Origin: Yersinia hibernica
GTDB lineage: Bacteria > Pseudomonadota > Gammaproteobacteria > Enterobacterales > Enterobacteriaceae
Assembly: GCF_004124235.1 (NCBI RefSeq)
Contig: NZ_CP032487.1
Coordinates: 3,782,001 to 3,846,000 of the forward strand
Reading direction: 5' to 3'
Length of the DNA stretch: 64,000 nucleotides
Of this stretch, positions 41,671-51,678 are shown in pieces (position 1 is the first letter of the stretch; every line of letters starts with the position of its first letter). The notes beneath the pieces were generated by a model. That model had not been told where the DNA came from and ran no database searches. It saw only the letters and a list, made by a program, of their open reading frames with translations. The position numbers and the translations under genes were made by a program.

Positions 41671-44103
41671 CTACGACGTCAGTAATGACTCCGCCTGTGC
41701 CCAGCGCGAGGCAATCATTGTTTTTGCCTGTTCGAGCTGTTGTTCACCGAGGAGTTCTTTCTGCAGACTGGCCACGGCACCAGGTGCCTGCGTGAATGCC
41801 GTCAACAGATCGGCTTCCGGCAACATGGGGAGTGGCTCTCCGGTAATTAAATCCAGCGCTTTGGCTTCCAGTGCCATCACACCCGCGGTACCTGCCAGTC
41901 CTGACAATTTTCCCGCCAGTTTTTTCTGTTTAAAGCTAAAGACAACTCCGCCTACCAGCGTGGCCACACCCACCACATTGCCCGCAATGGTCAGCAGTGA
42001 CAGTTCTTTATTGCAGTTGTCGCCGAAGTAGACCATTCGGTCGCGGAAATAGCCGCCCCAGGGCTCGCGGCTACCAAAGGTGGCGTGCAGGAACCACGCA
42101 CGGGAGTCATGAACTTGCTCGTCATATAAGTCACGAAGTAAGCCACTGGGTTGCTCGGCATTGCTCGCTTCGCCCTGCGGCGGGAACAGCACCTTGACAT
42201 GCGCGTCGCCATCGGCTTTCATCCGTTTGAATTCTGCCCGCTCGTCATCGGTATTGATCAGGAAAATGGCCGTTTGTGGGATTTTATCCAGCACCAACTG
42301 CCAGGCACTGGTCAGGCTGCGTGATTCACCACGATAGTCATGACCAAATTCCTGAGCGGCCTGATAGAGCTGGGTTTTGGCGATATCTGGGTCAAAATCC
42401 TTCACCCCCGGTGGTAGGAGTGGGGCTGGGTCACCTGGGCGATGTTCAGCCAGTAATTTTTTCCTTTCTTTTTCCACATCCGCCTGTTTGGCATCGCGCG
42501 CATCTTTGGAAGCTTTGAGTTGCAAAGCGGTACCATCTTTATCATTTATTTGCTGATAAAACGGGGTGTTAAGCAGAGTAGCCCCAGCATAGCGATTAAT
42601 ACGCCAGGCAGTGATCCACCCCATCTGGTTATTCACCGCTTTTTCAAGCGTGACGCTGGCACGCACCGGTTCAAACTGTGCGGCCTGTTCAGCGGTTAAC
42701 TCTTGTGGGGCTGGCGGCAAATTCAGTGTAACTTCACGCCAGGCGTTGAAACGGTTGATGAGATCCTTTGAAATGAAAAACTCTCTACCCACATCAAATG
42801 ACATTTTACGCCATTCATCATGTGCCAACGCTGGAGATAAACTATCCTCTGGTACTTTAAGTGGCGCTCCGATAGCAAATGCAGCAGCATACATTTCATG
42901 TAATGCAATCTGCGATAACAAAAAACCATCATGTTTTGCATTTGCCTTGCCCTGATCGCCGGGAGGATAACCACCACCTAAATCAGAATGCATGCCCGGA
43001 TAAACCACTTCCACGCTGTTGGATGGGTATTTGCCGTCGGTATGGCGGATAGAGTCCAGCGGGAAGCATAACCGCTGTTCATTAGACGAAATCAGATGCA
43101 CACAACGTTTGATAAATCCGCCATAGGTGGCCTCATCGGGCAGTTCCTGAGTACCGTCGGCCCAGGCCATATGCCCTTCGGCAACCGGTGCCACATGGGC
43201 AATACCCACCGAGGCCACCGTATCCAGCAGCCCGAGGAACTCGACACTCAGTGGGATTTTTAAATCATTTATCGCCAAACATTGTTCCGGCTGTAGGCCT
43301 TCGGCTTCTGGTTTTGGCAACAACTCACTCAGCCAGCGGACAAAGGCGCGTGCCTCGGCGGCGCCGCGGGAAAAACCATATACATAGAGTTTGATGCCCA
43401 GCAGTTTCGGCTTGCCCGGCTCGGCCGGCGTCAGCGCGGTACGCAGCTTCGATTCAAGCTGTTTGAGCTGCTTACTGAACTCTTCATAGCGGTTATGTGA
43501 CCCGCCGAATCCCAGGGATGCCCAGGAGGTATTCATGCCTTTTATCGCCGACAAGCAGGCGCTATTACTCAGTTCTTTCATGCCCATAGTAAGCATCAGA
43601 GCATCAATTAGCCGCAACAACCCCCAGTTTATCCGGTCTTCACCAAAGCGTGCCCCCGCCAGCCCGGTCATGCTGTATTCAAGGTCATTAATCTCGGGGA
43701 ACGGGGTACCGACGCCGGGAATGTAGTATTTGAAATATTTTTTGCTGATGCTATCGCTGCTATCCAACGGTTCTTTTTCTGCGCCCCCGGCATAACCGGT
43801 GCCGATGGTGGCACGGAACAGCCGGGCAATATTGGTTGGGTGCTTAGGGTCGGACAAATACTGATCGTTGTTAAGGTTATTACCGGTGCCGTCGAAAAAC
43901 AGGCTGATATGTAAAGTGTTACAGCATGGCGGTTCAACCCGCCGGTCTGCGGCCAAACACAGTTCCTGCCGGTAAGCGCGTTCCTGACTGTCCTGCTGAT
44001 GGCAGTTTTTTCCCACCAGTGCCGCCTGAGTCGGTAACCGCCCTTGCGCCGGAAATTGCGCCGGATACCAGGCAATATCCTTTTCTGTGCTTATTTCGGA
44101 CAT
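41671..44103 (-). CDS. DUF2235 lipase effector, Tle1-type
   Basis: 810 residues. The DUF2235 alpha/beta-hydrolase domain starts at LFFDGTGNN (68-76). Catalytic triad by position: S245 in GFSRG, D294 in GLLDTVAS and H372 in GMHSDLGGGY. The family includes the antibacterial Tle1 phospholipases (PLA2-type) delivered to the periplasm of rivals. A C-terminal hydrophobic patch (NVVGVATLVGGVVFSF) may help membrane insertion. The context, VgrG-DUF4123-DUF3304-lipase-PAAR, fits an effector loaded on VgrG by the adaptor. Its start overlaps the end of the broken DUF3304 copy. Confidence 0.92.
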   Translation of the reverse strand: MSEISTEKDIAWYPAQFPAQGRLPTQAALVGKNCHQQDSQERAYRQELCLAADRRVEPPCCNTLHISLFFDGTGNNLNNDQYLSDPKHPTNIARLFRATIGTGYAGGAEKEPLDSSDSISKKYFKYYIPGVGTPFPEINDLEYSMTGLAGARFGEDRINWGLLRLIDALMLTMGMKELSNSACLSAIKGMNTSWASLGFGGSHNRYEEFSKQLKQLESKLRTALTPAEPGKPKLLGIKLYVYGFSRGAAEARAFVRWLSELLPKPEAEGLQPEQCLAINDLKIPLSVEFLGLLDTVASVGIAHVAPVAEGHMAWADGTQELPDEATYGGFIKRCVHLISSNEQRLCFPLDSIRHTDGKYPSNSVEVVYPGMHSDLGGGYPPGDQGKANAKHDGFLLSQIALHEMYAAAFAIGAPLKVPEDSLSPALAHDEWRKMSFDVGREFFISKDLINRFNAWREVTLNLPPAPQELTAEQAAQFEPVRASVTLEKAVNNQMGWITAWRINRYAGATLLNTPFYQQINDKDGTALQLKASKDARDAKQADVEKERKKLLAEHRPGDPAPLLPPGVKDFDPDIAKTQLYQAAQEFGHDYRGESRSLTSAWQLVLDKIPQTAIFLINTDDERAEFKRMKADGDAHVKVLFPPQGEASNAEQPSGLLRDLYDEQVHDSRAWFLHATFGSREPWGGYFRDRMVYFGDNCNKELSLLTIAGNVVGVATLVGGVVFSFKQKKLAGKLSGLAGTAGVMALEAKALDLITGEPLPMLPEADLLTAFTQAPGAVASLQKELLGEQQLEQAKTMIASRWAQAESLLTS

Positions 44104-44556
44104 ACTTTTGGCTCCGGCATCTTCAGCGGTTCTTTAATTGGGTGATTAGGGCTGTTGTAGATGTAACAGGAGGTGGTAACTTTTACCTCATCACAAGGCA
44201 TAAAATGTACTGTGATACCGCAGGTTTCTTGCCCGGTATAGTCCGGCACAGGTACCACTTTGCTATGCTGCCGGTTATTGGCACTCATTTTTTTTTCCCA
44301 TGCCAAATACTTAGCATCATCACCGAACCCTGGAAATCCCTTCATACTGCTTTCACCACTTTCCCAGTCAATTCTGACTGTCATTCCCGGTCGTTCTTTA
44401 ACCGGGTCAATTGGCCATCGGGCTGTTGTAGATGGCCCAGTGGGTGTGGTTGATGGCTTTGATGACACCCCCGCCGCCCTGTGCTTCTGCGCCGGGCTGG
44501 GTACACGCTGAGAGCAGAAAAAGCCCTGCCAGCAGGCTGAATTTGTTGAGTTTCAT
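44091..44556 (-). pseudogene. DUF3304 lipoprotein, broken second copy
   Basis: From ATG 44556 the frame reads the same lipoprotein signal as the intact copy (MKLNKFSLLAGLFLLSAC) and INHTHWAIYNSPMAN, then stops. The remainder (ERPGMTVRIDWESG to LKMPEPKVCPK) continues in another frame to 44091. Compared with the intact gene at 44678, a segment of about 30 residues after HWAI is lost and the frame is shifted. So this copy cannot make a full protein, unless the C-terminal part is translated by itself. Confidence 0.85.
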
Positions 44557-44677
44557 GTCACTGTTCCTTCCGTTGAGGTAAGACTGATGAATAACACGTG
44601 GCTTAGGATTTACCGCTCACCAATAAATCAGGAAATCATAAGCTTTTTGTTATCAGTGGGTTAAGCGTTCGAGAGAC

Positions 44678-45202
44678 TTATTTCGGACATACTTTAGGCT
44701 CCGGCATCTTCAACGGTTCTTTTATCGGGTAATTAGGGCTGTTGTAGGTGGCACAGGAAGTGGTGACTTTTACCTCATCACAAGGCATAAAGTGTACCGT
44801 GATACCGCAGGTTTTTTGTCCGGTGTAATCAGGTACGGGTACCACTTTGCTATGCTGCCGCTTTTGAGCGTTTATTTCTTTTTTCCAGGCTTTATATTTA
44901 ACTCTGTCAGCAAACCCTGGAAATCCGTCCATTTCACCGACACCACTCTCCCAATCAACTCTGACTGTCATCCCCGGGCGCCATGCCCCCGAGACGCCAT
45001 AGCAGCAACCGCCGCCGCCGCCCTGATAAGGGCCGATAGCATCTATACCCGACTGGCCATCGATGCTGAAGTTATTGATAGCCCAATGAGTGTGGTTGAT
45101 GGCTTCGATGCTGCCGCCACCACCTTGCGCTTCTGCGCCAGATTGGGTACAAGCCGAAAGCAGAAAAAGCCCCGCCAGCAGGCTGAATTTGTTGAGTTTC
45201 AT
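44678..45202 (-). CDS. DUF3304 lipoprotein, probable Tle1 immunity (Tli)
   Basis: 174 residues with lipobox LLSAC (Cys18) and a mature domain containing INHTHWAINNFSIDGQSG, a Gly/Cys-rich stretch (QGGGGGCCYGVSG), GMTVRVDWESG and VHFMPCDEVKVTTSC. DUF3304 lipoproteins are commonly encoded next to T6SS lipases and would neutralise them in the periplasm. ATGA overlap with the DUF4123 gene. A damaged duplicate follows downstream before the lipase gene. Confidence 0.87.
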   Translation of the reverse strand: MKLNKFSLLAGLFLLSACTQSGAEAQGGGGSIEAINHTHWAINNFSIDGQSGIDAIGPYQGGGGGCCYGVSGAWRPGMTVRVDWESGVGEMDGFPGFADRVKYKAWKKEINAQKRQHSKVVPVPDYTGQKTCGITVHFMPCDEVKVTTSCATYNSPNYPIKEPLKMPEPKVCPK

Positions 45203-45975
45203 GTCACTGTTCCCAAGAGGCGTTGCTTGACGAAATCGTCCCTTTCGTCATCCATCAATAACCCTGCCTCCGTGGCCGCCATCATTCCCTCGTAACAAAC
45301 AGAGAACACTGTTTCCTGCCCCATTATTAAGGTATCTGGAACAGTGAGGTGTCTGAGTAATAGATTCACGTCACAGACACACATTAAATTTTCCAGTTGC
45401 CTGTCGTCGAGGATCAGCATAGATATCTCCTCCTCACGTTTGAGCAATGCGCCATTCCCTGCGATTTGACGGGGTTGGTTATCTCTGTCCAGCCAGCTCC
45501 AAAAAATAGCCGGGCGCAGAAGATGAGCTTGCTGGTTGGCATCGAGAATATGCGAAAATAGCAAAGGAAAAATTCGGGAGTCATAGAACCGAAAAATCCC
45601 CTCCTGGCTGCCACAGACCACGTTAGTACAGCGAGTTAAGTAATCAGCGAGACTGGCGAAGGGCCAGACCGAACAGAGCATTAATAATTGCCCTGTCCCG
45701 GCTAACTGCATGGCCAATTCAATCATCCATTGCCGCTGTAGCGTATTGTCGAGATCGATACGGATCAACAACGGCGCATCCTCCAAAAGTATTTCTTCAG
45801 GAAGGTCTTTAAACAAAGAGTCCCATTGAATGGCAGTTTCAAAGTTTGTGAGTGTCGGGAGCAACGAAAAGTCACTTCCCGCCTGATCGATAATCATATC
45901 GATGTGTTTTATTTTTAAATCGCTACAGGATGACTCAATTAATTCAACCCACTTAATAACCTGCTCGTTATTCAT
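45199..45975 (-). CDS. DUF4123 adaptor/chaperone for effector loading
   Basis: 258 residues of the DUF4123 type (Tap-1/TEC). An N-terminal ID-x-A-like stretch (HIDMIIDQAGSDFSLLPTLT) and LLIRIDLDN precede the central TGQLLMLCSVWPFASLADYL and LLRPAIFWSWLDRDNQP. Such proteins bind a cognate effector and place it on VgrG. It lies directly between vgrG (gap 2 bases) and the DUF3304 immunity gene (ATGA overlap), so it is very likely dedicated to the lipase at 41671. Confidence 0.88.
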   Translation of the reverse strand: MNNEQVIKWVELIESSCSDLKIKHIDMIIDQAGSDFSLLPTLTNFETAIQWDSLFKDLPEEILLEDAPLLIRIDLDNTLQRQWMIELAMQLAGTGQLLMLCSVWPFASLADYLTRCTNVVCGSQEGIFRFYDSRIFPLLFSHILDANQQAHLLRPAIFWSWLDRDNQPRQIAGNGALLKREEEISMLILDDRQLENLMCVCDVNLLLRHLTVPDTLIMGQETVFSVCYEGMMAATEAGLLMDDERDDFVKQRLLGTVT

Positions 45976-45977
45976 TG

Positions 45978-48353
45978 TTATGCGCTCCTTGGCACAAAGC
46001 CTTGCGCGAGTGCCTGTGCCTTTTTAAGGCACTCTTTACACACCGAATTGGGTAATTCTGGCAATGGGAAATCCTGGCTCGCCGGGGACTCCATTTTATG
46101 CATCCCTTTGAGGCTTAATAGTCCTGGCCCGTGGATCTCAATTTCACCCTGTGGTGTTAAACGGATATATGCCCCACCGCACCCCAGTGTAATGCCGTTC
46201 TTGGCGGTCAATTGCAGATGCCCTTGAGTTGACTGGACAGTGACATCTTTTAATGCCGTCAGGGAAAGTACATCGCCGTGTGACTCAACTTCTAATGGCC
46301 CTTTGCCTGAGACCAGCCGCATCCCTTCCTGTTGTGAAAGCAGAGAGACCGCTTGGGAGGCATTTGCCGAAAATCGCTGAGAGCTGGTCAGGTTTATTTC
46401 CCCCTGACTTTGCAGATACATTGCTTTGCCACTTTGCAGCAACAGACTTTCTGGCGTAACCGCACCAATACCCTGTGGCGCACTCATCAACAGGACAGGG
46501 CCTTTAAGCTGGGTTGAGTCAGTCAAAAGCTGCTTCAAACTGCTGTTCTCTGGCGGGAAATTATGATGCGTCTGAGTAATGCTTCCCCATTCCGTCATCT
46601 GGTTTAGCGCACCTTTCATCAAACTGATAGGTTGCGCCATCTCCAGCACCTGCCCCTGGGCTTTGGCCTGACCGTCGGCACTGATAAAGAGGCCCTTTTC
46701 TGCACGCAATGCACCAAAACTGTCGGTACGCAGCTCAAAACCTTCACCCCGAGGCTGTTTCTCGTTATCAACTAAATGCCCCAGGTTCAGTTGGCTTTTG
46801 CCGCCGTATTCGGTGCTGAGCTTGATGTGCTCTTTACCTCGTTCATCTTCAAGGCGCAGTTTATTATTCGACGGAGTGCGCAGTACGTTGCGTTTGTAAT
46901 TACTGATGGTGACATGGTCGCCGTGCGCCGAGTCGTGCAACACAGAGGCAATATACGGCCGGTCCGGGTTGCCATCCTCAAACGCAATCGCCACTTCGGT
47001 GCCCGCCAGCAGCGGCAGGTGCAGGCCGTAGGTGTCACCCGCATACGGTCGAGCCTGACGAACCCACAAGCTTTCGTAACCCGGCTCCCAACTGTCACGG
47101 TCGAACATCAGATTGACACGGTAGCGCCCGTCTTTGTCGATATGACCATAAGTGTCGTTCGCAGTGGTGCTGGTCACCCGCGCCGGCAAGGTCCCGGCCA
47201 TGGTCGGCTTGCGGATAAGTGCTGGACGGAAGCAATAATCTTCGGAGTAAGGGATGGCCTCAAAATGCACTTCATAGCTGCGGTCACGGCGGGCATAGCT
47301 GGTGATGCGGGTGATGACCACCCCTTTACCAAACTGTGCCGGTACATCGTTTCCGGTGACTTTCAGTTCCTGACCCGGCCCCAATGTCGCCGCATTGGCC
47401 ACCCCCGAAAAACGCGCCTGATTATTGAGGTAACGTTCATGGCGCAGGCGGGCATAAAATGCCCCACTTTCACTTTCCGGCTCACGCCCCTCGCTGCCTG
47501 CGGTCAGGTAGTTATCGGCGTAATGATAAGCTTCGCCGTAGGTGGTGGTATCACCCCGAGTGATGTCTGCCCCGGCCGTCATATCGGCAGTCGCGATGCG
47601 GTAGTTGTAATCGCCGGTACTGACCGATTTTTCAACCACCTGATGAGCACTGGACAAGTCCCAGACCGACTCCACGGCGCTGTCGTGCATTCCCGAAGGT
47701 GGCACCGCTTGTAGCGTCAGCCCTGGCGGGTAAAAACGTTGGTCGTCGTAAAACTCCACCACATCAATATTAAGCTTGGGGTCAGCGGTAAAACGAAACC
47801 AGATCCCCACTTCCGCCAGCAGGCGGCTGATAAAGGTCAGGTCATCTTCGCCGTACTGCATCACCTGCTCGCGGCGCGGATATTCACGGGCCAGCGTGAA
47901 GACAAAATCCTGGCCGCGCATGTCATGGCGCTCACGCAGAATTTTTTCCACAATCTGCGGCACCGACATGTCCTGATAAATCCCGTTCTGATGGCTACGC
48001 GACAACAAAGCCAAACGCGGTTGCAGGCTCAGTTCGTAACGGCATTCATCTTTTGAAGCAGACAGGCGTTTAAATCCGGTCACCACGCCGTGGATCACTC
48101 GCTGAGTTTGCTGAAGCATCACGCCAAAGGCTTCGGCCACTGGGGCCGCCAATGTCAGTGACGCGTCCTGCATCAGCATCGTGGCCGGGTCAATCGCCTT
48201 GTCTGTGCTGGTGAATTGAATGTCGTAACAGAACGGCTGGCTTAAACTTTCGTGACCTTCAAAGCCCAGTACATCAACAGAGGCCGTGCTGTCGCGTACC
48301 ACCAGTTTGTGGTGGCTATGATCAAACCGAATAGCAGGGAGAGAGGTATTCAT
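45978..48353 (-). CDS. vgrG: VgrG (TssI) spike protein with DUF2345 extension
   Basis: 791 residues. gp27-like domain (DVLGFEGHESLSQPFCYDIQ; GEDDLTFISRLLAEVGIWFR), gp5 OB fold (DTYGLHLPLLAGTEVAIAFE; GNPDRPYIASVLHDSAHGD), then a DUF2345 beta-helix region (SADGQAKAQGQVLEMAQPIS to AKNGITLGCGGAYIRLTPQG). The tail ends in a Cys-x2-Cys (NSVCKECLKKAQ). No enzymatic C-terminal domain was found, so it acts as a carrier. The start overlaps the clpV stop (ATGA). Confidence 0.95.
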   Translation of the reverse strand: MNTSLPAIRFDHSHHKLVVRDSTASVDVLGFEGHESLSQPFCYDIQFTSTDKAIDPATMLMQDASLTLAAPVAEAFGVMLQQTQRVIHGVVTGFKRLSASKDECRYELSLQPRLALLSRSHQNGIYQDMSVPQIVEKILRERHDMRGQDFVFTLAREYPRREQVMQYGEDDLTFISRLLAEVGIWFRFTADPKLNIDVVEFYDDQRFYPPGLTLQAVPPSGMHDSAVESVWDLSSAHQVVEKSVSTGDYNYRIATADMTAGADITRGDTTTYGEAYHYADNYLTAGSEGREPESESGAFYARLRHERYLNNQARFSGVANAATLGPGQELKVTGNDVPAQFGKGVVITRITSYARRDRSYEVHFEAIPYSEDYCFRPALIRKPTMAGTLPARVTSTTANDTYGHIDKDGRYRVNLMFDRDSWEPGYESLWVRQARPYAGDTYGLHLPLLAGTEVAIAFEDGNPDRPYIASVLHDSAHGDHVTISNYKRNVLRTPSNNKLRLEDERGKEHIKLSTEYGGKSQLNLGHLVDNEKQPRGEGFELRTDSFGALRAEKGLFISADGQAKAQGQVLEMAQPISLMKGALNQMTEWGSITQTHHNFPPENSSLKQLLTDSTQLKGPVLLMSAPQGIGAVTPESLLLQSGKAMYLQSQGEINLTSSQRFSANASQAVSLLSQQEGMRLVSGKGPLEVESHGDVLSLTALKDVTVQSTQGHLQLTAKNGITLGCGGAYIRLTPQGEIEIHGPGLLSLKGMHKMESPASQDFPLPELPNSVCKECLKKAQALAQGFVPRSA

Positions 48354-50998
48354 TTTTCGCCTCCTTCAAATTCAAGGGTAATGCCGTCGGCTTCATCCCA
48401 GCCCAACGTCAGCGAGGTGGTGCGCTGTTGCTCGCTCATACGGCTCAGCAGTTGCTGGCTCAATACCGGCAAGATCTGCTGATTCAGCAGGCTGTCGATG
48501 TTGCGCGCACCGGTGTCCGGCAACAGGCAGGCGGCGACCAGCTGGTCGTACAGGCTTTCTTCAATCGTGCAGTGCAGGCCGTAATGTTTGTTCAGACGCT
48601 TGGCGACCTGCGCCAGTTTCATCTCGACGATGGTACGCAACGCGGTGGCATCCAGTGGCCGGTAGATCAGGGTCTGGAAGCGGGCTAATAGCGCGGGCTG
48701 GAAATGGTCGCGCAGGATCGGGCGCAGCAGCTCGTGTAAATCACTGTGCGTCGCTTCCGGTTGTTCATCCAGTAACTGCATCAGATGATCACTGCCTAAA
48801 TTGGCAGTCATTAGGATCACGCTGTTACGAAAATCAATTTCGCGCCCTTCGCCGTCGCGCATAAAGCCACGGTCAAATACCTGATAGAACAGGTTAATGA
48901 CATCGGCGTGCGCTTTCTCAACTTCATCGAGCAGCACCACGCTGTACGGGCGCTTGCGCACCGCCTCTGTCAGAATACCGCCCTGACCATAACCGACATA
49001 GCCCGGCGGCGAACCTTTGAGTTGGGAGACGGTGTGCGCTTCCTGATATTCGGACATGTTGATGGTGATCAGCGATTTCTCACCACCGAACAGTGTGTCG
49101 GCCAGTGCCAGCGCAGTCTCGGTTTTGCCCACCCCACTGGGGCCAACCAGCAGGAACACCCCCAGCGGGCCATTTTCGGACGTCAGGCCGGTTTTGGCGG
49201 CGCGCAGGCGTTGTGCCATCTCAACCAGTGCCGCATCCTGACCGACCACCCGGTTCGCGAGGTGGTTTTCCAGTTGCAACAAATCGGTCTGTTCGTCTTT
49301 CAGCAGGCTGCTCAACGGCACGCCGGTCCAGTCAGCGATAACCGTGGCGACGGTGCGGACATCAACATCCAGCGACAGCAGCGGCGCATTACCCTGAATC
49401 TGACTTAACTCTTCCTGCAACCTGGCCAGATGTGCCGCGTTGGCGATATCCTGACGCGCGTCGATAATCAGGGTGGTCAGCCGTTGCTCTGCTTCATATT
49501 GCTGTTCAAGCTGCTGCTGTCCAACCAGCAGTTCTGCGCGGCGTTGCTCTATCTCAGATAAGCGCGTTGAACCGATGTTCGGCAGCAGGAGCAAGTCCTG
49601 TTCGATGGCCTGTTGCTCCATCGCCAGCGCGGCCAGTTCGGCGTTAATTTCCATCAGCGCGACCGGTAGCGTGTCGATGCTCATGCGCACCCGGGCACCG
49701 GCCGTGTCGAGCAGGTCAACCGCTTTATCCGGTAGTTGGCGGCCGGTCAGGAAGCGCCGCGACAAGGTAACCGCCGCAGTGATAGCAGAATCCAGAATAT
49801 GCACGCCGTGATGCTGGGCGTAGCGGCCCTTTAAGCCGCGCAGCATCAGGCTGGCTTTGGCGTCGTCCGGCTCGTCAACTTTCACCATCTGGAAGCGGCG
49901 TTCCAGTGCGGCATCGCGCTCAAAATACTGCTTGTACTCCGACCATGTGGTGGCAGCGATGGTGCGCAACTCGCCACGCGCCAGTGCCGGTTTCAGCAGG
50001 TTGGCCGCATCTGCGCCACCGGCCTGATTACCGGCACCGATGATGGTGTGGGCTTCGTCGATAAACAGCAACACCGGTGTTGGCGATTGTTGTACCGCCT
50101 CGATAACATTTTTCAGCCGCTGCTCGAACTCACCTTTGACCCCAGCCCCGGCTTGCAACAGGCCCAAGTCCAAGGTGCGCACACTGACGGTTTTTAAGCT
50201 ATCCGGCACGTTACCTTCGGCAATACGCAGTGCCAGCCCTTCAACCAGCGCGGTTTTCCCCACACCCGGTTCACCGACCAGAATCGGGTTGTTTTTACGG
50301 CGGCGCGACAGGATATCAATCATCTGGCGGATCTCGCTGTCGCGACCAAAAATCGGGTCAATCTGCCCGGTTTTCGCTTTAGCAGTCACATCGAGGGTAA
50401 ATTTATCCAGCGCCGCTTGCAGGGCGTCATTGAGTTGTGGCTGGCCGCTGGCAGAGGGAGTAGTCGCTGCCTCATTGGTCAGATTGACCGGGCCGTCTGC
50501 CAGTGCCGCAGCCTGCTGAACTTCAGGGCGCTCGTCGGATTGGCTGTCCAGCAGCGGTAACAGACGGTGTAACTGGGTAGTACTCAGGCTGAGCAACGGC
50601 CAGGCGGCATCGGCGGCCAGTAATGATGGCGAATTTATCAGAGCAGATAACAGATGAACGGAACGCACCGCATCGGCATCTTCCTGTAGCGACGCATCCA
50701 GCCAGGCACTTTTAATCAGTTGCTGTAACGCGGCTGACAACTGAGGTTTGCCCTGCACGGTGCGCGGCAACGTATCCAGATGGGCCAGCAACCCCTGCCA
50801 CAGGCTGTCCATGTCCCACTCATAACGCCGGGCAATCACCGTGATATCGCCTTCACCCTGTTCCAGCAGTTTCAACAACCAATGTTCAACGGTTATCTCG
50901 GCATGGGCACGGGTCTGGCACAGGGTTGCAGCACCGGCCAGTGCCTGCGCACAATAGGGATTTAACCGACGTAATAAGTGTGCTGAATGCGTTGTCAT
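48350..50998 (-). CDS. clpV: TssH/ClpV, sheath-disassembly AAA+ ATPase
   Basis: 882 residues. A Clp N-terminal domain (1-160) contains the sheath-binding region. AAA1 has Walker A GEPGVGKT (242-249) and LLFIDEAHTIIGAG; AAA2 has GPSGVGKTETALALAD and VVLLDEVEKAHADV. ClpV recycles contracted TssB/TssC sheaths. Start at ATG 50998 with GGAAGAG; the open frame to 51055 is not needed. A terminator lies between it and the preceding hcp, so it may have its own promoter in 51000-51135. Confidence 0.95.
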   Translation of the reverse strand: MTTHSAHLLRRLNPYCAQALAGAATLCQTRAHAEITVEHWLLKLLEQGEGDITVIARRYEWDMDSLWQGLLAHLDTLPRTVQGKPQLSAALQQLIKSAWLDASLQEDADAVRSVHLLSALINSPSLLAADAAWPLLSLSTTQLHRLLPLLDSQSDERPEVQQAAALADGPVNLTNEAATTPSASGQPQLNDALQAALDKFTLDVTAKAKTGQIDPIFGRDSEIRQMIDILSRRRKNNPILVGEPGVGKTALVEGLALRIAEGNVPDSLKTVSVRTLDLGLLQAGAGVKGEFEQRLKNVIEAVQQSPTPVLLFIDEAHTIIGAGNQAGGADAANLLKPALARGELRTIAATTWSEYKQYFERDAALERRFQMVKVDEPDDAKASLMLRGLKGRYAQHHGVHILDSAITAAVTLSRRFLTGRQLPDKAVDLLDTAGARVRMSIDTLPVALMEINAELAALAMEQQAIEQDLLLLPNIGSTRLSEIEQRRAELLVGQQQLEQQYEAEQRLTTLIIDARQDIANAAHLARLQEELSQIQGNAPLLSLDVDVRTVATVIADWTGVPLSSLLKDEQTDLLQLENHLANRVVGQDAALVEMAQRLRAAKTGLTSENGPLGVFLLVGPSGVGKTETALALADTLFGGEKSLITINMSEYQEAHTVSQLKGSPPGYVGYGQGGILTEAVRKRPYSVVLLDEVEKAHADVINLFYQVFDRGFMRDGEGREIDFRNSVILMTANLGSDHLMQLLDEQPEATHSDLHELLRPILRDHFQPALLARFQTLIYRPLDATALRTIVEMKLAQVAKRLNKHYGLHCTIEESLYDQLVAACLLPDTGARNIDSLLNQQILPVLSQQLLSRMSEQQRTTSLTLGWDEADGITLEFEGGEK

Positions 50999-51135
50999 AA
51001 ATTCTCTTCCTTGTGTGTCATTTACCCTGTCAGGCACGCTACCGCCCATAGCCATAAACCAAGGCCCATAAGGTCATCTGATAAAATATCAATGCGTTTA
51101 GCGGAATACCGATGAGTCGATGCTTAGCTAAAAAC

Positions 51136-51166
51136 ACAAAAAAAGCAGACGGCGAACCGTCTGCTG
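51136..51166 (-). terminator. Rho-independent terminator after hcp
   Basis: 9-bp stem (agcagacgg / ccgtctgct) with a 4-base loop and seven Ts on the minus strand, 8 bases past the hcp stop. A likely device to give hcp a higher transcript level than the genes behind it. Confidence 0.9.
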
Positions 51167-51173
51167 GGTGTTA

Positions 51174-51665
51174 TTACGCCGTAGCGCGTTCGTTCCAGGA
51201 ATCGGAATGAATGATGTTGCCGTCTTTGAAGGTCCAGGTGATTTTTTCGTAGCGCAATTCCACCAGTTCCAGGTGATTGTGCTTCTCTTTAGCCGGATCT
51301 TTGACGTCGTGCATTTTCGGCGCGACTTTGACTACTTTGACGTTTTCCAGTTTGGTGTTGAAATATTCAACTTCCTGGCCTGCGTCATCAATGCGGTACC
51401 ATTTGAACTCGGCGGTTTTCAGCGTCTGACCGGTGGTCACCGCTTTGTACAGATACGGGGTGGACGCATCGATTTCTTTGGTGAATACGAACGGGGTATG
51501 GATACGGGTACCGGTCAGTTTGCCGGTATTGTTATCGGTTGGGATGTACAGGTTATGGTCCTGTGCCACAATCTCAATGCTGCCTTCACGGCTTTGCACA
51601 TCAACAGAACCCTTGATGTCCGCACCGCCGTCGTCTTTCAGCCACAGATAGACTGGAATTGCCAT
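51174..51665 (-). CDS. hcp: Hcp (TssD) tube protein
   Basis: 163 residues. MAIPVYLWLKDDGGADIKGS, then SREGSIEIVAQDHNLYIPTD, HTPFVFTKEIDASTPYLYKA and the conserved end YEKITWTFKDGNIIHSDSW. Hexameric rings stack into the T6SS inner tube. AAGGAG ribosome site. Located between the OmpA-domain gene and clpV, with its own terminator. Confidence 0.96.
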   Translation of the reverse strand: MAIPVYLWLKDDGGADIKGSVDVQSREGSIEIVAQDHNLYIPTDNNTGKLTGTRIHTPFVFTKEIDASTPYLYKAVTTGQTLKTAEFKWYRIDDAGQEVEYFNTKLENVKVVKVAPKMHDVKDPAKEKHNHLELVELRYEKITWTFKDGNIIHSDSWNERATA

Positions 51666-51678
51666 GTAAAACTCCTTG

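Noticed and set aside
46776..47714. Plus-strand open frame of 312 codons
   Set aside because: Lies entirely antisense to vgrG, whose identity is certain; a high-GC shadow frame.
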